DNA of 47,386 bases from Lentzea kentuckyensis (GTDB lineage: Bacteria > Actinomycetota > Actinomycetes > Mycobacteriales > Pseudonocardiaceae). Where the stretch lies: positions 1 to 47,386 of the forward strand of contig NZ_MUYM01000065.1 in assembly GCF_002150765.1 (NCBI RefSeq), written 5' to 3'. Shown here in pieces: positions 34,673 to 42,960 of the stretch. The translations under genes were made by a program, and so were the position numbers. The notes under the pieces were generated by a model that saw nothing but the letters and a program-made list of their open reading frames with translations, did no database searches and was not told where the DNA came from. Numbering within the stretch: position 1 is the stretch's first letter; each line of letters opens with the position of its first letter.

Positions 34673-36175
34673 ATGACCGACACGGTCATCATCGCGGGCG
34701 CCGGCCCGACCGGTCTCGTGCTCGCGTACGAGCTCGGCCTCGCCGGAGTGGACACCGTCGTGCTGGAACGGCGGGCCGAGCCGCGGGAGGACGCACCGGG
34801 CGTCGCCATCAACGCCGGCGTGATCGAGCTGCTCGGCCAGCGCGGGCTGGTGGAACCGCTGCGGGCCACCGGGATCAGCATGCCGACCGCGCAGTTCGCC
34901 CTGCTGCCGCTCGACGCGAACCGGCTGCCGGAACAGCACGAGAGCACCATCCTGATCCTGCAGTCCCGGGTCGAGCAGGAGCTGGAGAAGAGCGCCGCGG
35001 GAGTCGGCGTGCACGTCCGGCGCGACCACGAGGTGATCGCCGCGACCCAGGACACCGACGGGGTGACCGTCACCGTCCGCACGCCGGAGGGGGAACGGAC
35101 GCTGCGCGGTGCCTACCTCGTGGGGTGCGACGGGCGGGACAGCCGGGTCCGCGCGCTCGCCGGCATCGCGTTCCCCGGCGTCGACCCCGACTTCCACGGC
35201 CTGATCGGCGACATCGAGGTCCAGCCCACCGACCTGCGGCCGGAGCTCATGGGCGTGCGGTACTGCGACTCGGGCGACCACTACCTCGGCGCCCCGCTCG
35301 CGCCGGGCGTCTTCCGCGTGCTGACCGCGGAGTTCGACAAGCCCGCACCGGACGGCGAACCCGGCTTCGACGAACTGGCCGCCGCCGTGCACCGTCTGAC
35401 CGGCGTGGAACTCAGGGGCGGACCCGTCCGCTGGCTGCACCGCTTCGGCAACCCGACCAAGAACGCCGAGCAGTACCAGAACGGCCGGATCCTGCTGGCG
35501 GGCGACGCCGCGCACGTGCACTTCCCGTTGAACGGCCAGGGCCTGCAGACGGGCATCCACGACGCGGTCAACCTCGGCTGGAAGCTCGCCGCCGCGATCT
35601 CGGGCCGCGCACCCGCGGGCCTCGTGGAGACCTACCACCGCGAACGGCACCCGATCGGCGACTGGGTCTGCACCAACGTGCGCGCCCAGGTGGAGCTGTG
35701 CCACCCGCCGGAGAAGGCCGCACCGATCCGCGAGGTGCTGTCCAGGCTGATCGGCCTGGACGAGGTCAACCGGTACCTGATCGAACTGGTGACCGGCCTG
35801 GGCGTCACCTACCCGATGCCCGGCCCCGCGCATCCGTTGCTGGGCAGGCGGGTGCGCGACTTCTCACTGTCCACGACGGACGGTCAGACGAGCGTCGCCC
35901 GCACGCTGCACGCCGGCCGGGGCGTGCTGCTGGACCTGTCCGGCGCAGACCGCCTGACCGCGGAAGGCTGGCAGGACCGCGTGGACGTGGTCCGGGCGGC
36001 GCCGGTCGACGCGCTGCCCGCCACGGCCCTGCTGCTGCGGCCGGACGGGCACGTCGCCTGGGCGGCCACCGGCGAACCGGACCCGGCCACCCTGCACGAG
36101 GCGCTCGGCCACTGGTTCGGCGCTCCGGCCGGAACCGCAGCGCCCCAGCAGCTCGCGGAGGCGCCCAGCGCCTGA
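34673..36175 (+). CDS. FAD-dependent class A monooxygenase-fold protein; candidate PyrE3-like [4+2] cyclase
   Basis: A 500-residue flavoprotein of the PgaE/MhpA-type class A fold. It has the N-terminal dinucleotide motif GAGPTG (9-14), a DG motif (CDGRDSR, Asp153), a GD motif (GDAAHVHFPLNGQG, Asp278) and a C-terminal thioredoxin-like segment beginning near HPLLGRRVRDF. By homology it binds FAD and could hydroxylate or epoxidise a substrate. Enzymes of this fold in spirotetronate/tetramate clusters (PyrE3, VstK, ChlE3) instead use FAD structurally to catalyse the decalin-forming Diels-Alder reaction. The gene is coupled directly to the last PKS gene, and the predicted chain has a diene and a dienophile separated by four carbons. 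That context favours the cyclase role, but this is inference; a true oxygenase acting on the polyketide is the main alternative. Confidence 0.9.
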   Translation: MTDTVIIAGAGPTGLVLAYELGLAGVDTVVLERRAEPREDAPGVAINAGVIELLGQRGLVEPLRATGISMPTAQFALLPLDANRLPEQHESTILILQSRVEQELEKSAAGVGVHVRRDHEVIAATQDTDGVTVTVRTPEGERTLRGAYLVGCDGRDSRVRALAGIAFPGVDPDFHGLIGDIEVQPTDLRPELMGVRYCDSGDHYLGAPLAPGVFRVLTAEFDKPAPDGEPGFDELAAAVHRLTGVELRGGPVRWLHRFGNPTKNAEQYQNGRILLAGDAAHVHFPLNGQGLQTGIHDAVNLGWKLAAAISGRAPAGLVETYHRERHPIGDWVCTNVRAQVELCHPPEKAAPIREVLSRLIGLDEVNRYLIELVTGLGVTYPMPGPAHPLLGRRVRDFSLSTTDGQTSVARTLHAGRGVLLDLSGADRLTAEGWQDRVDVVRAAPVDALPATALLLRPDGHVAWAATGEPDPATLHEALGHWFGAPAGTAAPQQLAEAPSA

Positions 36176-36186
36176 CGTCCAGAGAT

Positions 36187-36232
36187 CGGCCGCCCGCGAA
36201 CGACCTCCCCGAAACGCGTTCGCGGGCGGCCG
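36187..36232. terminator. Bidirectional hairpin terminator between convergent genes
   Basis: Perfect 16-bp inverted repeat, arm CGGCCGCCCGCGAACG at 36187-36202 and its complement at 36217-36232, with a 14-base loop. It lies in the 64-bp gap between the stop codons of the FAD protein (plus) and the TetR gene (minus), so it can end both transcripts. There is no long T-run, as is common in actinomycetes. Confidence 0.85.
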
Positions 36233-36239
36233 CCGACAC

Positions 36240-36830
36240 TCAGCCCGTGTGGCGAAGACCGTCGCAGACCACGGTCAGGACGCGCAGCGCCGTCTCCCTG
36301 TCGCCGTTGGTCCGCTCGGTGGCCAGGTGCACGCTGTTGAGCAGCACGTGGATCTCGGCCATGCCGACGTCCGACCTGACCGCGCCCGCAGCCTGCGCGC
36401 GTTCGACCAGCCGGGCGAGGGCCCGTTCGAGCTCCTCCGCGATGGCCGCGACCCTCGCCTTGGCGTCGAAGCCGACACCGGCGAGCACCTCCGCGAGCGC
36501 CCGGTTGGCCATGCCCCGTTCAACCATGCCGAAGCAGAACCCGAAGAACGCCGCGCCGGCGTCGTCGGCGTGGTCGAGCGCCCGCGCCTCCTCCACGAGC
36601 GACTCGACGTGGCTGATCACGATCGCCTCGAGCAACGACTCCTTGGTCGGGAAGTGGCGGTGCATGGTGCCCGCTCCCAGGCCGGCGCGCCGGGCGATCT
36701 CGTCGACCGGCACCGACAGCCCCTCGGTGGCGAACGCCTCGCGCGCCGCCTCGAGCAGCTTGTCCCGATTGCGGCGCGCGTCCGCCCGCATGGGGCGGCT
36801 CTGCGTTGATGCCGCCGGATCCGTGGCCAT
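36240..36830 (-). CDS. TetR-family transcriptional repressor
   Basis: A 196-residue TetR regulator starting ATG at 36830 behind GAGGAGCG. The N-terminal helix-turn-helix reads GLGAGTMHRHFPTKESLLEAIV (about residues 45-66), and the rest is a helical ligand-binding and dimer domain. It is divergent from the operon that includes an MFS exporter at 37368-38807. The 106-bp gap holds an 18-bp perfect inverted repeat that is a natural operator. The usual role of such pairs is to repress the exporter and tailoring genes, and itself, until the polyketide or an intermediate binds; that is inferred from layout. Confidence 0.93.
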   Translation of the reverse strand: MATDPAASTQSRPMRADARRNRDKLLEAAREAFATEGLSVPVDEIARRAGLGAGTMHRHFPTKESLLEAIVISHVESLVEEARALDHADDAGAAFFGFCFGMVERGMANRALAEVLAGVGFDAKARVAAIAEELERALARLVERAQAAGAVRSDVGMAEIHVLLNSVHLATERTNGDRETALRVLTVVCDGLRHTG

Positions 36831-36859
36831 GACGCTCCTCGTTCTCCACTACTTCACAA

Positions 36860-36905
36860 CCGGGGTGGAGGTCCCGTATAGTCGGAAACGGGACCTCCAC
36901 CCCGG
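36860..36905. promoter_or_regulatory. Perfect 18-bp inverted repeat, likely TetR operator over the divergent promoters
   Basis: Arm CCGGGGTGGAGGTCCCGT at 36860-36877 and its exact complement at 36888-36905, with a 10-base spacer. The spacer region carries TATAGT (36877-36882), and GATAGT lies just outside (36905-36910); both resemble -10 boxes for the rightward operon. A regulator bound here would block both divergent transcripts. The first gene to the right starts at 36937, with AAGGAG at 36924-36929. Confidence 0.75.
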
Positions 36906-36936
36906 ATAGTGTCTCACCTGATCAAGGAGATTACGC

Positions 36937-37353
36937 GTGTCAGCTCCGGCAACTCCCCGTGAAGTCCTCACCACACTGCACGAGCTCACGCTCGAGGACG
37001 CCGCGCAGACGGTCGACCTCTACGCCGAGGACGGCGTGCACGAGCTCCCGTTCGCCCCGCCGGGAGCGCCGAAGCGGCTGGACGGCCGCGAGGCCATCCG
37101 GGCGCTGATGAACGCGCAGGGCAGCGGCCCCTCCCCCGTCGAGTACCAGGCGTTCGAGAACGTCGTCGTGTGGGAGACCACCGACCCCGAGGTGATCGTC
37201 GCCGAGTACGAGCTGGTCGGGAAGGTGGTCGCGAGCGGCGAGCAGTTCCGCGTGCCGAACCTGCTGGTCCTCCGGGTCCGCGACGGGCAGATCCTGTTGA
37301 CCCGCAGCTACTTCAACCCCAACCAGTTCGCCGAGCTGCTCAAGTCGGCGTGA
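36937..37353 (+). CDS. SnoaL/NTF2-fold small protein (putative cyclase, isomerase or epoxide-opening enzyme)
   Basis: A 138-residue protein with a GTG start at 36937, placed by AAGGAGAT 7 bases upstream. The helix-rich start, the segment VDLYAEDGVHELPFAPPG, and the strands VIVAEYELVGKV...NLLVLRVRDGQI are typical of the NTF2/SnoaL-like cone fold. Polyketide-cluster members of this fold include SnoaL (cyclase), MonB/Lsd19 (epoxide hydrolases of polyether pathways) and IdmH (indane-forming cyclase). The sequence does not decide between these. It is first in the operon controlled from the inverted repeat and 14 bp ahead of the MFS exporter. A role in shaping a ring of the product is plausible but unproven. 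Confidence 0.85.
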   Translation: MSAPATPREVLTTLHELTLEDAAQTVDLYAEDGVHELPFAPPGAPKRLDGREAIRALMNAQGSGPSPVEYQAFENVVVWETTDPEVIVAEYELVGKVVASGEQFRVPNLLVLRVRDGQILLTRSYFNPNQFAELLKSA

Positions 37354-37367
37354 GATGACCCGGTGAC

Positions 37368-38807
37368 ATGACCTCCCGCACCGCCCCCGGCCTCGAGCCG
37401 GAGCTCAGGAGGATGGCGCTGGTCGTGGTCGCCGGCGCGATCATGACCATCCTCGACACGACGATCGTCAACGTCGCGATCAACACGCTCGCCCGCGACT
37501 TCGGCTCCTCGCTGTCGACCATCCAGTGGACCCTGACCGGTTACATCCTCGCGTTGTCGATGAGCATCCCGCTGACCGGCTGGTCGATCCGCCGGTTCGG
37601 GGCCAAGACGATGTGGGTCACCTCGTTGAGCCTGTTCATCGCCGGCTCCGTGCTGTGCGGGACGGCGTGGTCGGTCTGGGCGCTCATCGTGTTCCGGGTG
37701 CTGCAGGGCGTCGGCGGCGGGCTGCTGATGCCGGTGGGCCAGGCGATGCTCGCCCAGGCGGCCGGTCCGCAGCGGATGGGCCGGATGATGAGCGTGATCT
37801 CGGTGCCGGCGATGCTGGCACCGGTGCTCGGCCCGGTCATCGGCGGGCTCATCGTCGACAGCCTGTCCTGGCGGTGGATGTTCTTCGTGAACGTCCCCGT
37901 GGGCCTGGTCGCCCTGGCGCTGGCGGTCAGGATGCTGCCCGCCGACCGCGACCGGCAGCCGGGCGAGAGCCTCGACACCGTCGGGTTGTTGTTGCTGTCG
38001 CCCGGTCTGGCCGCGCTCGTGTACGGGCTTTCCCAGGCGGGCAACGACAACACGGCCACGGTTGTCGCGGCGGGCGCGGGGCTGGCCCTGATCGCCGCGT
38101 TCAGCGTCCGCGCGGTGCGCATGACGAGCGGCCGGCCGTTGCTCGACCTGACGGCGTTCCGCGACCGCGCGTTCAGCGCGAGCGTCACGGCGCTGTTCGT
38201 CTACAGCTCGGCGGTGTTCGGCCTGCTGGTCGTGCTGCCCATCTACTACCAGTCGGTGCAGGGCCGCAGCCCGGTCCTCACCGGACTGCTGATCGCCCCG
38301 CTCGGGCTCGGCGCGATGATCACCCTCCCGATCGCGGGCAAGGTGACCGACAGGGCCGGGCCGCGCTGGGTCGCGTTGGCGGGCCTCGTGGTCGTCACCG
38401 CCGGGACGACCGTCTACACAGGACTCGACGTGGACACCGGCATCGCCCTGCTGGTCGGCGCGCTCTTCGTCGTCGGGCTCGGCCACGGGCTGATCACGCC
38501 GTCGCTGATGGCCGGCGCGCTGCAGGGCATCGGCCGCGCGGACGTGCCGTCGGCCAGCACCACCGCGAACATCCTGGCCAGGCTGGGCACCTCGGCGGGC
38601 ACCGCCGCGCTCGCCGTGGTGCTGCAGATCTACCTGCGCGCCTCGCTTCCCGGCGCGGACACGCTCACCGACGCCACCAGGATCCGCACACCGGAAGCGG
38701 TCTCCGCGCTCACCGACGCGTTCGCCGCGAGCCTGTGGTGGGCGGCGGGCATGGCGGCGATCGCGATCCTGCCGACCGTGCTCATCCCGGCACGGCCACA
38801 ACACTGA
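37368..38807 (+). CDS. MFS drug exporter, DHA2 (EmrB/QacA) family, about 14 membrane segments
   Basis: A 479-residue membrane protein with many hydrophobic segments over its whole length. Family signatures are LDTTIVNVA in helix 1 (motif D1), an RRFGAK loop and GPVIGG in helix 5 (motif C, the antiporter motif). Length and helix count fit 14-TMS proton-coupled drug exporters. It lies 14 bp after the SnoaL-like gene and is controlled from the same TetR-linked promoter region. The likely job is export of the finished polyketide and self-protection. No strong ribosome site is visible before the ATG, so translational coupling is likely. Confidence 0.94.
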   Translation: MTSRTAPGLEPELRRMALVVVAGAIMTILDTTIVNVAINTLARDFGSSLSTIQWTLTGYILALSMSIPLTGWSIRRFGAKTMWVTSLSLFIAGSVLCGTAWSVWALIVFRVLQGVGGGLLMPVGQAMLAQAAGPQRMGRMMSVISVPAMLAPVLGPVIGGLIVDSLSWRWMFFVNVPVGLVALALAVRMLPADRDRQPGESLDTVGLLLLSPGLAALVYGLSQAGNDNTATVVAAGAGLALIAAFSVRAVRMTSGRPLLDLTAFRDRAFSASVTALFVYSSAVFGLLVVLPIYYQSVQGRSPVLTGLLIAPLGLGAMITLPIAGKVTDRAGPRWVALAGLVVVTAGTTVYTGLDVDTGIALLVGALFVVGLGHGLITPSLMAGALQGIGRADVPSASTTANILARLGTSAGTAALAVVLQIYLRASLPGADTLTDATRIRTPEAVSALTDAFAASLWWAAGMAAIAILPTVLIPARPQH

Positions 38808-38835
38808 GTCATTCGCGACTGGGGGTTGCACGACC

Positions 38836-39858
38836 ATGCACAAGACGAAGTTCTCGGTGCTGGACACCGCACCGGTCTGGTCCGGCTCCACGGCGACCCG
38901 GGCGTTGCGCAACACGCTGGACCTGGCGCCGCGGGTCGACCGGCTGGGCTACCACCGGTACTGGATCTCCGAACACCACAACTCGCACCGGCTGGCCACG
39001 TCCTCGCCCGCCGTCCTGATCGGCCACGTCGCCGCCCTGACCAGCTCGCTGCGGGTCGGTTCCGGCGGTGTGCTGCTGACCAACCACTCACCGCTGACGA
39101 TCGCCGAGCAGTTCGGCACGCTGGAGGCGCTGCACCCCGGGCGGATCGACCTCGGCCTGGGCCGGTCGGCCGGTACCGACCCGGTCACCACGGCGCTGCT
39201 GCGCGGCTCGCCTCCCGACGGCGAGGACTTCGGCCCCAAGCTGGAGGAGCTGACCAGCTACTTCGCCGGGCGCAGCTTCGCGAACCGGGACAACCCGGTG
39301 ATGGCGGTGCCGGCGATGGAGAACCGGCCGCCGATCTGGCTGCTGGGGTCGAGCCCGTCCAGCGCGGTCAGCGCCGGCCGGCTCGGCCTGCCCTACGCCT
39401 ACGGGCACCAGCTGCGCCCCAGCGAGTCCGTCGCGGCGCTGAAGGCGTACCGGGACAACTTCCAGCCGTCGGTGCACCTCGACCGGCCGTACTCGATCCT
39501 CGCCGCGTTCGTGATCGCCGGTGAGTCCGACGAACACGCGCAGTGGCTGGCCGGAGCCGTGCAGCTGGGTTTCCTGCACGTCCACCAGACCGGCAGGACG
39601 ACGATCTACCCGTCGGCCCAGGAGGCCGAGCGGTACCGCTACACGCCGGAGGAACGCGAGCTGGTCCGCGGGCTGTTCGCGCCGCAGGTCATCGGCGGGC
39701 CAGACACGGTCCGCCGCCGGGTGGGCGAACTGGTCGCCGAGACCGGCGCCGACGAGCTGATGGCCGTCACGATGGTGCCCGACCCCGCCGACCGGATCCG
39801 GTCCTACGAGCTGCTCGCCGAGGTGGTCGGGCTCGCGTCCCCGGTGAGGTCGGCATGA
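38836..39858 (+). CDS. LLM-class flavin-dependent oxidoreductase (MsnO8-like)
   Basis: A 340-residue luciferase-like TIM-barrel enzyme starting ATG 38836. Recognisable stretches are the start (FSVLDTAPVWSG), RYWISEHHNS, RVGSGGVLLTNHSP and GRIDLGLGRSAGTDP, the pattern of the MsnO8 group of FMN-dependent oxidoreductases found in polyketide clusters. It would use reduced flavin to oxidise a substrate (hydroxylation, epoxidation or Baeyer-Villiger type), with the exact reaction unknown. No flavin reductase gene is visible nearby, so reduced flavin must come from elsewhere. It overlaps the P450 gene by ATGA, and the two probably act on the same scaffold. Confidence 0.9.
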   Translation: MHKTKFSVLDTAPVWSGSTATRALRNTLDLAPRVDRLGYHRYWISEHHNSHRLATSSPAVLIGHVAALTSSLRVGSGGVLLTNHSPLTIAEQFGTLEALHPGRIDLGLGRSAGTDPVTTALLRGSPPDGEDFGPKLEELTSYFAGRSFANRDNPVMAVPAMENRPPIWLLGSSPSSAVSAGRLGLPYAYGHQLRPSESVAALKAYRDNFQPSVHLDRPYSILAAFVIAGESDEHAQWLAGAVQLGFLHVHQTGRTTIYPSAQEAERYRYTPEERELVRGLFAPQVIGGPDTVRRRVGELVAETGADELMAVTMVPDPADRIRSYELLAEVVGLASPVRSA

Positions 39859-41051
39859 CGGAGACGACCGCGCGGCCCGTCCAGCCGTTTCCGCAGCAGC
39901 GGACCTGCCCGTACGACCCGCCGTCCGGGTTGCTGTCGTTGCGCGGCGAGGGACCCGTGCACGACGTCGTGCTGTACGACGGCCAGCCGGCCCGGCTGGT
40001 GAGCTCGTACTCGCTCGCGCGGCAGCTGCTCGCCGACCCGCGCCTGTCGGTCGACCGGGCGGCACCCGGTTTCCCGATCATGTCGCCGCGGCTGCGCGCC
40101 GCCATCGCCCAGAAGCTGGTCCTGATCGGGATGGACCCGCCGGTGCACGACGTGCACCGGCGGCTGGTGAACCGGGAGTTCTCGCTCAAGCACGTGCGGG
40201 CCCGGCGCGAGGAGATCCAGAAGATCGTCGACGACGCCGTGGACGACGTGATCGCCCACGGCCCGCCGGCGGACCTCGTCCGGCTGTTCGCCGTGCCGAT
40301 CCCGTCGATGGTGATCTCCCGCGTCCTCGGCGTGCCGTACGACGACCACGAGTACTTCCAGGACGCCGCGCGGCAGATGGTGCTGGCCGGCAAACCGGAA
40401 GAGGCCCAGCAGGCGGGTCTGCGGCTGTCGCGGTACTTCGCGGAGCTGGTGGCGAGACCAGGGCACGACGCCGAGGCGGGCCTGCTGCACCGGTTGGTGG
40501 CCGAGGGCACGATGTCCGAGCAGGAGATCGTGCAGATGGGCCTCGTCGTCCTGGTCGCCGGCCACGAGACGAGCGCGGAGATGATCGCGCTCGGCGTGCT
40601 CACGTTGCTCGAGCACCCCGACCAGCTGGCCGCGGTGCGCGCCGACCCGGCGAAGACGACGGCCGCGGTCGAGGAACTGCTGCGGTTGCTGGCCGTGACC
40701 GACACCGCCGGCCTGCGCGTGGCGACCGCGGACATCGAGGCCGACGGGGTGCTGATCCGGGCGGGCGAGGGCGTGATCATCTCCGGGAGCCTGGCCAACC
40801 GGGACCCGGCGGTGCACACCGATCCCGACCAGCTCGACATCGACCGGCCGAGCCACCGCCACCACCTCGGCTTCGGCTACGGCATCCACCAGTGCCTCGG
40901 GCAGAGCCTCGCGCGGCTCGAGCTGGAGATCGCGTTCACCACCCTGTTCCGCAGACTGCCCGGTCTGCGCCTGGCACGCCCGATCGAGGAGCTGCCGGTG
41001 CGCGACGCGGGCACGGTGCAGGGCATCAAGGAACTGCCGGTCACCTGGTGA
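39855..41051 (+). CDS. Cytochrome P450
   Basis: A 398-residue soluble bacterial P450, with the ATG overlapping the LLM stop. The I-helix oxygen motif AGHETSAE is at 235, ExxR is at Glu274-Arg277 (EELLR), and the heme loop FGYGIHQCLG has the ligand Cys347. Length is normal for CYP105/107-type enzymes. It has no fused reductase, and no ferredoxin gene is found in the window, so electrons must come from general cell ferredoxins or from genes outside it. As part of the tailoring operon it probably oxidises the polyketide late in the pathway; the site of oxidation cannot be told from sequence. Confidence 0.95.
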   Translation: MTETTARPVQPFPQQRTCPYDPPSGLLSLRGEGPVHDVVLYDGQPARLVSSYSLARQLLADPRLSVDRAAPGFPIMSPRLRAAIAQKLVLIGMDPPVHDVHRRLVNREFSLKHVRARREEIQKIVDDAVDDVIAHGPPADLVRLFAVPIPSMVISRVLGVPYDDHEYFQDAARQMVLAGKPEEAQQAGLRLSRYFAELVARPGHDAEAGLLHRLVAEGTMSEQEIVQMGLVVLVAGHETSAEMIALGVLTLLEHPDQLAAVRADPAKTTAAVEELLRLLAVTDTAGLRVATADIEADGVLIRAGEGVIISGSLANRDPAVHTDPDQLDIDRPSHRHHLGFGYGIHQCLGQSLARLELEIAFTTLFRRLPGLRLARPIEELPVRDAGTVQGIKELPVTW

Positions 41052-41119
41052 CGACCCGGCCGGCCGAGCGGGCCCCCAGCCGCCGGCCGGCCTTCCTCCC
41101 ACTCGCGACAAGGACAGAC

Positions 41120-41890
41120 GTGAACGAGAACTGGACCGCCGCCCGGTACTGCGACCTGATGGAGGAGGAGATCACCGGCCTCGCCACGGCCGCCGCGGGC
41201 GCCGACCTCGCCCAGCCCGCGCCGACCTGCCCCGGCTGGTCGCTGGCCGACGTCATCCGGCAGACCGGGGAGATGTTCCGCTGGATCGAGCCGATGATCC
41301 GCAACCGGGCGCGGCGCGTCGTCGGGTTCCGCGACGTCGACCTGACCGGTCCGTCCACACCGGACGGCTACGTGGACTGGATGATCGACAGCGGCCACGA
41401 GTTGCTCCGGGCGCTGCGGGCGGCCGACCCGGATCGCCCGCTCTGGTCCTGGGGGTACGAGCAGACGGTCCGGTTCTGGGCGCGGCGGGCGTACTACAAC
41501 ACGGCCATCCACCGCGCCGACGTGGAGCTCACGCTCGGTTGCGTGCCGTCCTTCGACGTGGACGTCACGATCGACGGCACCGAGGAGTTCCTGCAGATCC
41601 TGCCCTACGCCGCGGACTACTCGCCGCGCATCTCGATGCTGCGCGGCAGGGGTGAGACCCTGCGGCTCGTCAGCCCGGAGAGCCGGTGGCTGATCACCCT
41701 GACCAGGAAGGGCTACGAGTGGCGGCGCGAGGACGATGACGCCGGGCGTGCGGCCGACGCCACCGTCGCCGCCGAGCGGGCAGATGATCTGCTGCTGTTC
41801 GTCTGGGGCAGGCTCGGCGAACCGGTCGTCAGCGTGACCGGCGATCGCAAGCTCGCCCGGAGGTGGACCGAACTGTCAGCTTTCTGCTGA
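41120..41890 (+). CDS. DinB / mycothiol-dependent maleylpyruvate isomerase-like protein with a degraded metal site
   Basis: A 256-residue protein with GTG start 41120 behind AAGGACAG. A GTG at 41048 overlapping the P450 stop is in frame, but it gives an Arg/Pro-rich extension and has no ribosome site. The family pattern is clear: a four-helix N-terminal part with PTCPGWSLADVI, the HRADVEL helix, and a C-terminal domain ending LLLFVWGRLG. In the metal-binding members the pattern is roughly DLVAHLxxVHRW and HExxxH. Here these read DVIRQTGEMFRW and YNTAIH, so by my alignment only the last His remains. It may be a non-metal, cofactor-independent protein; function is unknown. Its 3' end overlaps the convergent SARP gene by 62 bp. 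Confidence 0.8.
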   Translation: MNENWTAARYCDLMEEEITGLATAAAGADLAQPAPTCPGWSLADVIRQTGEMFRWIEPMIRNRARRVVGFRDVDLTGPSTPDGYVDWMIDSGHELLRALRAADPDRPLWSWGYEQTVRFWARRAYYNTAIHRADVELTLGCVPSFDVDVTIDGTEEFLQILPYAADYSPRISMLRGRGETLRLVSPESRWLITLTRKGYEWRREDDDAGRAADATVAAERADDLLLFVWGRLGEPVVSVTGDRKLARRWTELSAFC

Positions 41891-42677
41891 CGGTGTCGCG
41901 CCTGGTGGCCGCCTCCCAGGAATCGGCCACCAGAATCTTCTGGTGCAACTGCCGCAGTGGCCGGGACGGCTCCAGACCGAGTTCGGACCTGAGCGTGTCC
42001 CGCGCCGACTGATATACCCTCAAAGCATCAGCCCTGCGACCAGAGCGATACAACGCGAACATCAGTTTCTGGTAGAAGTCCTCATGCAAAGGATGATCCT
42101 GCACAAGAGAGTACAAATATCCGACAATCTCCCGATGCTTCCCCAGTGACAACGCCGACGAGAGCAACAGCTCAATGCACTCGAGGCGCATTTCCTCGTG
42201 CCGGACGACGAATCCGTTGACCACCGGACCCTCCCGGATCTCGTCGAGTACGGTACCTCGCCATAATCGGAGCGCGTCGTCGAAGCTCGCCATCGCCTCC
42301 TGGTGCCGATGTGCCCGGTAATGTTCCTTGCCGGCTTCGACGCCCGCCCGGAAGTCCTCGAAGTCGACGGCGTCACAGCCGAGCCGGAGCATGTAGCCGG
42401 AGGACGTGGTGACGATCCGGTTCCGGTTCCCGCATTCGGCCTGGTCAGACGGCCTGGCCAGCAGTTTGCGGAGGTGCGAGACGTAGACGTGGATCCCGGC
42501 CATCGACCGGCGAGGGGGCCGGTCGCGCCAGATCTCGTAGATGAGCCTCTCGGTGGACACGACCTGGTCGTGCAGGATCAGCATGAGAGCCAGAGCGGCT
42601 TGCATCTTCTTGGCGGCTATGGAGTGCGGACCGTTGTCATCGACAATGCGCAGCGGCCCCAGAATCTCGTAACGCAA
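41829..42677 (-). CDS. SARP-family pathway activator (AfsR/DnrI/RedD type), TTG start, TTA codon
   Basis: A 282-residue regulator with an OmpR-like DNA-binding domain at the N terminus (MRYEILGPLRIV, then IHVYVSHLRKLL and TSSGYMLRL) and a bacterial transcriptional activation domain (VDFEDFRAG to GLEPSRPLRQLH). The start is TTG at 42677: a stop lies 8 codons upstream in frame, there is no ATG/GTG alternative, and the family begins with this very motif. GGGGGG lies just before it. Leu138 is a TTA codon (42264-42266), implying dependence on the rare bldA-type leucine tRNA. SARPs switch on polyketide clusters by binding direct heptamer repeats. The last residues (after about 262) are basic and unlike the family, and lie where the gene runs into its neighbour. 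Confidence 0.93.
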   Translation of the reverse strand: MRYEILGPLRIVDDNGPHSIAAKKMQAALALMLILHDQVVSTERLIYEIWRDRPPRRSMAGIHVYVSHLRKLLARPSDQAECGNRNRIVTTSSGYMLRLGCDAVDFEDFRAGVEAGKEHYRAHRHQEAMASFDDALRLWRGTVLDEIREGPVVNGFVVRHEEMRLECIELLLSSALSLGKHREIVGYLYSLVQDHPLHEDFYQKLMFALYRSGRRADALRVYQSARDTLRSELGLEPSRPLRQLHQKILVADSWEAATRRDTVSRKLTVRSTSGRACDRRSR

Positions 42678-42707
42678 GAAAGCCCCCCAACACTTGCTTC
42701 AGTCACT

Positions 42708-42734
42708 CAACCCACTTCATCCAACCTGCCTCAT
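42708..42734 (-). promoter_or_regulatory. Direct repeats upstream of the SARP gene
   Basis: Two 13-bp copies at a 14-bp period, CAACCCACTTCAT (42708-42720) and CAACCTGCCTCAT (42722-42734), match at 10 of 13 positions. They begin 31 bp upstream of the TTG start. They may be a regulator site for the SARP gene. No family-specific consensus is recognised. Confidence 0.3.
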
Positions 42735-42960
42735 GATCGGTAACCTGGGTGCCACACAGAAAGATCCCCGTTGATCAGATTGCACTCGTACACCCAGCGC
42801 ATAATCATCTGATCCCTACCACCCCCAAGCACGGCTCATGCCGACACGTCATGGTGTTGCGATCTTGACCCAACCGATTATTGCAGGATCCCATCACCCA
42901 CACAAGTGATCCCAAATCCAAGCGGATTAGCAAAACGGCGCGATCTGCCCGGACTCACAC

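Noticed and set aside
41048..41120. GTG at 41048 as start of the DinB-like gene
   Set aside because: Gives 24 extra Arg/Pro-rich residues and no ribosome site; GTG 41120 has AAGGACAG in place. Kept only as an alternative.
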